Origin: Allacma fusca
Lineage: Eukaryota > Arthropoda > Collembola > Symphypleona > Sminthuridae
DNA length: 64,000 nt
Direction of reading: 5' to 3'
Assembly: GCA_947179485.1 (NCBI GenBank)
Contig: OX359249.1
Location: forward strand, 12,816,564-12,880,563
Shown piece by piece: positions 12,801 to 24,800 of this stretch; positions within the stretch are counted from its first letter, which is position 1, and each line of letters starts with the position of its first letter. Made by a program: the position numbers and the translations under genes. The notes under the pieces are model-generated. The model did no database searches. It was not told where the DNA came from and saw nothing but the letters and a program-made list of their open reading frames with translations.

Positions 12801-15800
12801 GGTGCTCATATGGATTTTTATTTCCTTCGAATTATTTTAAAATTTCGTCCGCGGCTTGATCTATATCTACTCTTTTGATCATGTGTGTGACTGAATTGAT
12901 CTACCGTTTTTTTTTAATTATTTTGATATACATAAATACTTCGTAGTCATTTTTATGTTTCTCATCACAATTTATAGCCTGTGTAGGGATCCCCACATTT
13001 ATTTTTGTATTACAATTTACTTTGACTCTCCCGTGAGTCTGAACAAGATAATCATATATATTTTGTATAAAAAGTAATAATGTAGTATTACCTAAGCTAT
13101 AGTTTAGTTCTTTCGAGCGAGATATCTACATATATATAGCTACACATATACTATTTTACTTCTCTACTAAATAGTATTGTACTGTCCCATTGGATAATCC
13201 TTTTGTGTGAGAGTAAGTGAGTTCCCTATGTAGCGCTCCACACTAGTACATACATAGATAATTACATAATACACTTGACACCTATATAAGTCTCTCCCCT
13301 GACCAAAATGGTCCTTCCCTTCTTAATTCTGATTACATTTGAACGATTTATGCAATTGGTTCAATGTTAACTACTTTTGCCAGTACAGTGGTACCTTGTC
13401 TGGACTTCGGGTGACTCACAATTAGCGAGATGGTTACTAGCATGAGGAAAAGTCTATTATATAGATAGTTGAGCCCGTGTGAATTTTGAAACAGTTTACT
13501 CTGTCAGTTGGAAGGTGTGACATTATAAAATTTAGATGATAAGTTCTCTCAAAAAAGCCAACAAGTATGAACGTGTGAATTTGATTGTGAGACCCTTCTT
13601 AAATCCCCTTTACCTAAATATAATTACATTATATAGATCCCTCTGAAATTTTGAGAGTCCCTCCCTTGGAATCAGTTCTTTCATTTTGAATTTGCTCATT
13701 TAATTTTTGATCTCTTCAGTTGTAATTTTGGGGAAAGTTCCTTATAACTATATTGATCTTGAGATTATTGACAATTTTTAGTCATAATTTTTTTTTAAAA
13801 CGGGAATAATTATTAGTGTTGTTCTAAAATTATTTGGCTTCCATGTGTGCTTTTATTTCCTCTTGGTAATAATTATTATAGTTCGTTGTCCACTCTCTTC
13901 CTCTCTCTCTCTCTCATATCCTCTGATTGAGTCAATCCTAATCGTGTGAATTTCCTATTGACTGAGTACGTCAACTTCAAAAGCTTTCCTTCATATAATT
14001 TTAATGGTTGCTTTACTTACTATAAATTTAAAGCTGGATCGTTTCGTTACCGTTACTTTACTTACCACAACTTACATAATTTACTTCTAGAATCAGAATG
14101 ATATCGCTCTGTGTGCCTATTTTTGCTTTAATTTGTGCATGTTTGTAACCCTTGTGTGTATTAATTTGAATAACGAATGGATATAATGCGAATGTTGTTG
14201 TGTTTTTGTGCTCTCAAATTTATTAACTCATTTGTCGATGGTGTGTCTAACCCTCAATTTCATACGTACTCTCAGACGTTTACTCACTGATACTTTTACA
14301 GATTACTACAAAAACTGAATACTTACTTTTATCGTTTTGTATAAATCCCTCAATATTCTACAGAAATTTATCTTATCATTCAACCAACAAAAATACAGTA
14401 CTGTGTAGTGGACATGCAAGTTTTGATTTAGCTTTTACTGATTGTCGCATTTATGGTTACAAGACGAATTGACTGATGTAGGAACCTTTACTTATAAGAA
14501 TAGTATTTCCCTCTCTTTTTTTTTTTTTTTTAAATTTCTATATAGTTTGCGTACAACTGTTTGAACAACTGTTGTATTTTTGAATCCTTACTCTACTTCT
14601 TTTCATTTGAGAGTGTTTTGCTTTTGTGTATGTGTGAATGACTCATTATCTCAGTAATTATAGTTGACTCGTTAGAATTTTAGTGTAGGTACATACAATA
14701 ACTGTATACAGTAATTTTAATTTAGATAGTATGCATACAGACCAAAAATTATTGTAAGACCAGAGACTAAGTATTTTTTTTTTACTTTAGAATAATTATT
14801 ATTGACCCAATATTTCCCCCCATGGATAAATGTTAGCAACTCCCTCCTATTACTTACTTTTTACCATTCTGTTAGAATCACTGATACAGTGAACCATTTA
14901 GTTGTTGACATGACAATAAAAACAATTATTCGAAAACTGACGTTTCTACTTCGCCTGGACTGATTTGACTTCATTTGGACTTACTACTTGTTAGTTCGAT
15001 ACATATAATTACTGTACACATTACACCAGCATACGAACGGACATCTCTGAAATTTGCTTAACTAACCCATACTTTTTATATGTGCTTTGTAGCTTTAAAA
15101 AAAACAAAAACAAATTATCGAACCTAGAATCTAGCTTAATTGGACCTGGATGAAGATTCTGGATACTTACATTTGGATAATTTTAATTGAAACCTGCATG
15201 TCTGAGCCCATGTGTTGTCCCTGGAGGTGGGTACATGTGTCGCATAATTATTAGGTAAAATTATTTTGACGCATAATTGCCTAACAGAGAGGTGGACACG
15301 CTTCCTCGATATTGCTTCCTCAAATATATCATATATATTTTAACTTAAGTTCGGAACCAATGATAAACTGCAAATTTGACGATGAGTTTTCTCAATTGAG
15401 AAGAAATTGTCCCTATGTTTGAACGTAAGTCTGGAAAGGGATATTTAATAATATTACGATAGAAGCTTCCTCCTAGGAGAATCCCTTAAAGTATATATCT
15501 ATGTATGAAAAGCTCTGTAATTTAGGACTTTGTGGCTGGTAATCGTAATTTTTCGAACTCGAGGGTAATATTGATAATTTGGTATGATATTAAAATTCAG
15601 TATACAAAAATACAGGGTTTGGCTCGTCTCTTCATTGAAGTTTTGAGTGAGGCTAGGAACACCCTTGCGTTGGTGAAAAGCAAAGCTAAGGAGTCCAAAG
15701 CCCGTGTCATGACTGCGAGTGGGAAAGCTTTGAGAATTAGTATAGGGGCTACAACCAGAGGTATTGAGAGTGTTCATGAGGTAAATGTTTAAAACATCCT

Positions 15801-18800
15801 GTTAGAATCTTCTTGACGGCAAAGTGTTGACAACATTTTCCTCCCCCATTACAAATGTACATATCTACACATATGGAATTGCATGTCCTAGCATTTAAAA
15901 GACACTAAATAATTTTACATATAAGCATTAAATGATTGTGAGCTGACCATTATTGTTAACCATTACACTCCCATGAAGTTCAAATTAACCAAATAAGCAC
16001 GGAAATCAAAGGGGGCTTTTATATATTTTTTTTACAACACATGTTAATTACCCACGCATGTCTAATTATTATTATTCCCTGATGGTGAAATGAAACCGCT
16101 GTAAATTAACCAATGCATGCAATCCATCCTCCAACATGAACTGCTCAACAGTCCCTTAATTAATTTACAAAGGCTGATTAACGAACAAACAAAAACTGAA
16201 AGTGAGTCTAATGGCCGTGTGAATATTCTTCCAAAGTTCCTTTCAATTTGAATTTCTCTAGAGTTTATATAACCCCAATGATCATAATCATTCCTTGTAG
16301 CTCCCGTCATATCTCCTCAAACTCAAATGTTCTCAAGTTTTCTATATTAATTATCTCCCTTTTTCTAAAAAAACCAATTACATAAACTCCCCACATTAGC
16401 TATTCCCCACAAAGGATGGATAATGTTTTTTTTTTGAATTTAAAATAATGTAAATTAATGGTTCCTCATTCCATTCAATTGTTCGGACAGGATAGGACAA
16501 TACACTGTAAAAATTACTAACACGCTGTTCCTGACAATCCTCAATATCCTCGCTTGTATCTACATACAAACAAATCTCTTGTTGAGCATTGTCTCCATCT
16601 CCTATATCAGACCCTTTGGTAATCTTGAGCTTGCCCAAGATCCCGTATGTACATAATGAGGAGATTCCATCAGGGAAACCCGCTCTGAGCACGTGGATTT
16701 TATTGAGTTGTTTGTGAGCAACAGAAACTCTCCCTTTATTTTAGCAGTGCTCTCGTGAATAATTATTATTATTGTCACATGAAACTTTATTTTTCCCCCT
16801 TTTAAAATTGTCATCCCTACACATACATAGATAGATATATAAGGAGGGACGACATCAGTCACTTGTGACAAGGGAAACATTCAAGAGTTAATTAATTTCC
16901 TTTTGATGGAATCACTCCTAAAATCCGGGATTCCACTCAGACACAACTCATACCTATCCTTTTGTATGTCTATGTGCATGATGCTATTTGATTTAAATCA
17001 AGAAAACGTGACAAAGTTTAATTTCCGAGTTGTCGTCACTCTCCGTGTGCCTACGTATGTAGATAAGGGCCTCCACTCAAAGTAGGATTTACATAGGCAG
17101 CCCTCGAGTTTCCCATATAATGGTGAAACTTAATAGGCTGAGAGTGATGACAGTGTTGTTAGAGAGCAGTTAACGAAAAACCACATTTTGCATGACTGAC
17201 TTAGGCTCTAATTACACGCTAGAGACCTACATAGTAAAAATTATATAGATGTAGAGCTATCTCTCTGGGAACATTCCCTAAAACAATTTGGTGTTCCGCG
17301 AATGACTCATCCCACACAGTTGTCGTCTCACTATGTATATGTAGATACACTCACAATCAGCCTGAGTGAGACTCCTCATGTGGCAATTAAAACTTCCTCG
17401 AAATGATTTAATTCTCGTTTTAACTTCCATGGGAGTTTACCACAAACCGTTTAGGAACTCACTCAGGAGCATGAGCCTGTATATAAATATGTATATATAG
17501 GGAAGAATCATTGCTACTCCTAAATGTGTAATTTACACCTCTACCTTTCTGCCCCATTCCGGTAGTATAAAGTAATCATTACTGTCCACTTACCCAGCAG
17601 AGTAGGGCTTAGTATATGCCTATATAGATCTATGTAAATAAGTCATCAGATATGTGTAAAATCCCACTGCATGCCTCACTGCCACATATGTGAACTTTGC
17701 TCACAATTAAGGAGAAGATGTGAGATTGATAAAGGTAGATGCTTGCATTATGAACGGAGGAGATTGCAATACCCTGTACAAAGTTAACTCTCCAATGGTT
17801 TGTACAACCGACCTAATTTGTGCGAGAGAAAAAAATTAACAGTAGATTTTATTCCCTTTATATGTACAACCTGGTGATCACACCTGTGGGAAATTTAGCA
17901 CACGCTCAAAACTTTTGCGTAACAATAATCAAATCAATAAACTTATATAGCATCGTACGCTGAACGTACGAGCAACAAGGATACATAATCTATCTCAACC
18001 ACACTCACTCATTTTTTTTTCAATGAACACACACTATCTATATATTTATATAGATAGATATAAAGTATGGGATGAAAATGTAACAAAATTTTGCCGTTAG
18101 GATATGAGTCTCTTCAGGGAGACCGACCTACAAGACAGGGCTCCCAGTGTAGTACTAATGGGACAGCAAACGTTAAATGTTTTCTACAACAAATTATTGA
18201 TAATAATGCAGAAACTGGGATTTTTATGGGAGTTTTCAATGCAAGAAGTTCTCTGAGCCTTTGGACAACTTTCTCATTACATTACCAGCCATCCAAGTGT
18301 ATCTTACAGAGACGTATGTATGTACGTAGTATGGCAAGTTGCCAACGAGATCAGAACAAGTCAACGGTAGCTAGTCACCTCTCTCATAATTAAACTCAAT
18401 TTATTATTCGAATTTTCAAAAATATCTGTCCACAATGGACTCTATGCAGGGAACTTATTACCCCTCAATCCATCTCCCCCAAACCCTGAGCTTTTTAATA
18501 TAGTTGATGGGAAAGATTCTAGAGATTTTACAACTTGTAGGATTTGTCAGGTAGGTAAATCATGTGCTTTGAAAAAAGACTACAGTAACTAATAGACACC
18601 GCTCAATCATTTGAAAGGAAAGCTCCGCTCAAATCAATTGAGAAACTGGTTGAAAAGAGAGACTTGACAAGAGAATAATTTTTTAGGCAAATCCTTCACA
18701 TAAGCAAGAAATTATGAGACAAGGGGAATCGCAAGTGTGGTCCCATTCTGGCTCGAATGTCTTAAAAAGTGTATAAGTTGCAAGAGGAGCGGAAGCAAAG

Positions 18801-21800
18801 GATTTTTTAATTCCATTGAAATTGGACCAGTTGTGGTGGATGCATTGCATGTCCCACTGTATTTCTAAAGTATCAGGTTTTTCGCAATGACAGAGCAAAG
18901 GCGTGGAACTAACTAAGTGGGCATAAATATGTGAGTCCGCCTGAATTGTAATGGTTTTTACTTGCTCAATCCTCCTTCCTTTGGAGGTAAAAAAAAAACC
19001 ATGGAAATACCTTGAGTAGGTGCATAGACATTTTGAACTCAGACTCAGCCAAACCAAAACATGTAGGAAAAGCTGTATTAATGAGACTGACCACTGGAAA
19101 AATACTCATGCAAAATATGGAGTATCTTGTGTGGAAACAATTGAGCTACCGGATGCCGTTGGGACTTAAGTTCGTCAGCCACTTGAAATAATGGAAGGTA
19201 CTAACTTTCAGAAAATTCAGTAGTCTGAGTAACAGCACTGGTGGAGTTTCAATTGTTCACTTTAATTTTCCCCATAATTTTATTCACTAGCTTTTGTTCT
19301 TCAGTTCGCACATATGTATGTATGTCCATAGGTACTTATGTACGTGTATTGCCCCAATAGTCTAATCTACTCTCAGTAAAAAATTTGCAAGACTGCACAC
19401 AAAAATACTTTTCACCCTGTAATAGATATATCACAGTTTGTATTTACCCCCAATAGTGTTTCAAGTTTCATAGAAATGAATTAGCGGCACTCAACTAGGA
19501 ATCACCCCACAGTAATTAAAAAGTAATTTGTTGTTTATACTGTAAATTATGTCTCACTCAGGTGATACACGACTGCACATGAGACTGTAGAAAAAAAAAT
19601 TGTGACTGGGACTACTAGCCTATGATAGGTAGTTCCTACAACTACAAATTGCTTTATAAGTTCAAGTGATTTACTGGTTCTGTACAGATGCACATAATTA
19701 ATTATACCTATATCAGTCCCAATAGAGTAGGTATGCAGGGCTTTGGCAAAAGTCCTACGATCTCCCTTTCCTTGAGTATAAGAATCTTACTGTGAGATGC
19801 CTTGAAAGGACTATGATTAAGACTCATGCTTGGATGTGAAGTGATAAGTTAAAATCTTGCCAAACACTTGTGATTAAAATGCTTGCAAAGAGTTAATCAA
19901 CACTATATAGACATTGCAAAAATATATATTCAAAACCCACATATGAAGGGATTATCTCTTCCTTGTACTAACTCCCAGGTGTGTAAATTAAGCTATGTAT
20001 TTGAGTGGATAGGTCATGTAATTAGTTTATTGCAAATTACTACTTTGGTGTGTGTACAGTTGAGGAGGATTGGAGTAAATGGCTAATTTTGGGGATCCCT
20101 CAGCCATGACGAGTTGTATGGTTGGTGGATTTTTTTTTTCTAAGGATTGTAATCTCAGACGGAGCTCTACTGGCTCAATTATTGTAATTGAATTTATCTG
20201 TAGTTGACTAGGGCACAGTAGTCAGTTCTGAAATCAAAAGTTTGCTCCTGCTATTTATGATCAAATTGTGGGGCTTAATACCTCAATTCATCTCGGAATT
20301 ATAGGCAGACTTGTGTGTGTGTGTGTGTGCAGAGCACATTTGAATTCGTAGTCTCTGTGCAGTTGGATTACAGGGAGATTACGCAAAGGATTGGGATACG
20401 TACATATGTACAGATGCAGATGTAGTAGTAGTGCTCTGTAGTTGATTGAGAGGAGTCTCCTGACAAATTAATTATGTCGCAACGTCGTCATTTGACAAAG
20501 ACAAACAAGAAGCTTACGTAATTTAGTAGGATTTTAGCAGTCCCATTAGATACTGTAACTTCTCATCAAGTCCATTGTGGTACTAGTGTGTCCAACTTTT
20601 CGAGAGTCCCAGTATCCTTAACTTTATTCCCATGTAGGAGATAGAGGGGCCAACAGTCAGAGGAGTCCTGAACAAGAGTCAATTAGCATGTCCTATACAT
20701 ATGTATGTACTTTTGACTCATTCAAAATCCTGTTTATTTGTAAAACATGTACAAATTGTGCCTGGGTTGACGTTGCCTTGGCAAGCATCTCATCATGTCA
20801 ATACTCAGGGGGAAACTTTTATTGTCTCCCTCCCCGACCAGCTTTTCAAGACGTCGTGGGCTTGAGACTGTAGAGTATCTGTAGTAGTGCAGTGAGAAAA
20901 AAAAATGCAGTGTGAGAGTAGTATAGGAATGTGAACTTGCCAAAAGTGCTCTCTCAAAACTATTTTATTTACGACGAATTTGCAAAAAGCACAAGTTAAA
21001 TTCGCGAGTTACAAATTATTGCAAAACTTTCCAAAGATGATAAATCACACTAAAAGTTCCTCCCAAGGATGATAACTTCATTAATAATGAGGCAATTGAA
21101 TAACCAGAAGAAACTTTTACTCTGTACTTGTATCTATCTATATGTGTAGCATCCGAGTCCAATTTAGGCCGTTCATTGAACGCTGCTACAACTCCGTGTA
21201 GGACATGTACACACATAGGAGCTGAGAAGGAACCAAATGTCCTTACCCAAAGTATGGAGAACAAAGTGTCCTGTATATGTAGATACATATAGTCATGTCC
21301 CAAGCTCAGACTATTACTTAATAAAAGGCAGAGTCAGAAGATGAAACTAAGAGGAAATTGCTATTATTACCGTGATGAGTTAGCCATTTCCAAGTTATGT
21401 ATTTTAGTACGGTTTAAATAATGCTGTATAGTTGTCCCGCTTTACGCTCATCACACCAATTTAGCTCTGTATGGATATTTTGCTAGTAGTTGTATATCAA
21501 GTAGTTTTGTGTATGTAGTAATTTGCACTGAGTAGTGTCTTGGCAAACTCTAATAATTAAATTTACTGTAGTAGAATCACTAACACTACTGCCTTGTCCT
21601 TAGGATTTCTAGACCGCACCCTTCTCTTCCCTTTTGTTGAAATGTACTACTTTTCTCTGACAAAATTATATCCTTGTGGTGAAAGGATACTCCAATTATT
21701 TAGAATTATTCGGTGATGACTCAATAGAATTTTCTATGTAATAAATCAGGCTGCCGTCAGTTTTGGAAGTCAGCTGGCCCGTGTTTTCGGTGACACTTTC

Positions 21801-24800
21801 AGTGGACTCTTGAATCGTCAAGGTGGGGAAGGAGGAAGTGGGGGAAGTCCTCTGGCCCAACTTGCTCAACTTTTTTCAGGTCTTACCTCCCGTGGTAGCG
21901 GAAGCTCATCAGGATTGTCCGGATCCGGAAGCTCACCTGCTAACCTTCTGGGGGGTGTTGGAAACGTATGACAGAAATTAATTACTCTTGTTCTTACCCT
22001 CCATTCCAATATGGAGTGTGGTGAGTTTGGTGTGTGTGGGTGGAGGGGGGGATATTTATTACTACTGTGACAATATGTAATTACGTTTTATTATATTAAT
22101 AGTTTGCCCAGACTGTCATCAACTCTAAGTTGAATTTATTGAATGGACTCTTGGCACCCTTCACCGGCGGACGTCCCTTGCTCAACTTCGGAAATAGAGG
22201 CTCATCATCATCAGGATCCTCCTCCTCCTCCTCTTCATCTTCATTCTCAGAACCTAATTTCAGAATCTCGATTGCGTCTGCATCCACACCCAACAGCATC
22301 TCAGTTTCCAGTCCATCAGACTCCTCAACAAAAAGCAGTGGTCCAGTAGGTGTCTCTTCCCCAATTATTTCATCCCCTTAACAAAATCTACTTAAATTCT
22401 AGTGGTTATACAATTTCATATGCCATTACTCTTGTGTCTGCTTACTTTTTTTTTTAACTTGATTTCAATCTGGAACCTAACTCATAAGCTGAAATTTCAT
22501 TTCCTTTTTTCCTTTGCTTTATTATTATTTTTTTTATCGAAACTTGTCAGTGATGAGTTGTTCTTCCTCCGAAACTTTGTTTCTTTGACATGAGAGTCAA
22601 TGGAACTTTTACAACAACAGGATATTTTTAAATCTCTAAATTTCCTTAACTTCCTTCCTTCCTTCAACAATGCTCAGGAGAAATTTTGATTGTCTATTTT
22701 ACGTAACAATGCATCTTCTAAATACACTCTGCAACTTCCATTTTTATATTATCCCTTACTTTTTATATTTTACAAGAAATCCTTCGTGACTAGTACTTTT
22801 AAAGAGTCAGATATATATTTAGCGTCGAAGAATTTTTTTTTTGTGTAGCTCTGTTGCATTTCTTTTGTACCAAATGAACAAATTTAAATTCAGAATCGAT
22901 GATTTTATTTTTGCTGCGTGCTCCGGACAGCAACCATTTTGGTATTACGTACATTATTAGTCAAGAGTATAGGTTTTAAAGTGGAATTTTAATTTTTATG
23001 AGAGGAGCCCCTCTCAATTTTACCATTTTGAGATTATGGTAAAAAAAACAATCCATATTATAGTTTGTATGATGGTGAAGGTTTCCTGAGTATGTGATAT
23101 ATTTTTGCAGGCACGAAAAAAAAACATGAAGTTGACTGAATGTTATAATTCCTATAGGTACTACTACAGCTTGAACGTATTTTCTGGTAGAATACACAAA
23201 TAATTTATTTGTCCATTGCAACAATTTATTTATTATTACGGTAATAACTTCAATTCAAAGATAGGTTGAGACTGGGTTTAGTTTTTATTGGCACTCATCA
23301 CAGAGCTGTCTTTCTCCAAAGATTCTTCCTGATGTTTTCAACAGTGCCTTACGAAATCAGAAGGGTTTTGTTTGTACACACAAACACACGCACTAAAAAC
23401 TCTCTCCCTTCCTATCCCAACACTTAATACAGTATTGTGTCATGTCACATTTGAAATAGTTGCTGTTCCCAGTACCACACTGGTCTTTTGTACTTGTACT
23501 ATATCCTAAAACATGTTTGCCATTCTAATGCCATAAACTCTGTTGCCTGAAATTCCGTATTATCAATGATAGAGCCGGGTCGCCAACAAGTACTTAATTT
23601 TTCTTAAAGCCATTGAAAAATAAGCCTTCAGAAAACTAACTTAACGAAGTTCGTAATTCATTGTGTAGGTACCTCTGCAATAATATTACACCTTGAAACT
23701 TTGTAAAAAAAATACTGTATTAAAATTATGTAATGGTATTCTGTAGTGTAGTGTTGTTGTTGTATGTACCTGCCCCCCCCCCCCTTCAAAAAAAAATTAC
23801 AAGTGACTGTCTTCCATCTTTCGAAAATGTACAGATATGAAATCTTGAATCTTTGCATAATACCTTTTTGTAGGTGATTATTGTTTGCTTTGTTGTTTGT
23901 TCGGTGGTTTAAGAGGACACATTTTGTGAATTAGGCTGGTATTATGTTACTTGGTCGCGTTATGAATGTTTTAGTTGTGAAAAGTCTCATGTAAATAACT
24001 TGTCCACTGTTTTTACATGTAGAATTTATTATTTTAGGAGTAAATGGAATGATTATTTTTCAAAGTTTTTTTTTTTTAAAAAAAACAACACACTTCGGGT
24101 AAGTCATAGTTAAGGACGAAACTCACACCTCGGAGGAATACCGAGCCTAGGGGAGGTCAGAGGGCTATTATCTTTTAGCTGTCCAGATCCATTCACATTG
24201 TACAATAATGCTTGATAAGGACTGGACAGATCTTTCTTGCTAGTGTCAATTATGATAGTATTACTTTTTGCAATATATACTTTTAATTTCGGATTTTCAT
24301 TTACTATACTATTACTATACTCCTTGACAACTTTTTCCAGTAAGGAAACATTATTTATAAATAATTTCCCTCTTGTGTTACTTCAGGATTCCTGGGTGGT
24401 GTTTTGTGACTAACTGTGCCTTTTGTAATCTTTGATATAATTAAATATGTAGTCCACAATGTAAGATAGCATTAGGAAAAAAAATGGATCCAAGTTAATG
24501 TCAAGGAATCCCAACAAGCTATAGCAATTACCTACAGATAAAAAATTATAGTGTGTGTAAATATATTTATACGAAAAACCGAATGTTGATTGCTTTGGTT
24601 GCTCAAGATGGTACTCAACTTCGAGTAGTTGTAAGTTTGTTTTTCCACAAAAATAATAAAAGTCATATTTTTTTAAAAAAACTTCAGCGCTACTCTAAGC
24701 TTTGGCAATATAATTTTCAATCCCGGTGTTTTTTTTCAGTCATTATAAGAACAGTAACTCTTCTACTTTTCTGGATTCCTTTATGAAATATTATACTCCT

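Noticed and set aside
18683-19057. 124-codon minus-strand frame
   Set aside because: Composition is random-looking (Cys/His/Phe-rich), with no paired splice sites and no recognisable motif. It lies within intron 6 of the + strand gene.
22096-22299. Minus-strand frame with a Glu/Asp run
   Set aside because: It is the complement of the Ser tract of exon 8. The acidic run is a reflection of TCx codons and there are no splice or start signals.
24129-24145. CTCGG/CCGAG inverted repeat, possible transposon end
   Set aside because: Only five base pairs, with no partner terminus, target duplication or transposase remnant found.
24553-24630. Frame ending at a GTAAGT donor, possible extra exon between exons 8 and 9
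   Set aside because: The donor is good, but no acceptor in the right phase lies upstream within the open frame.
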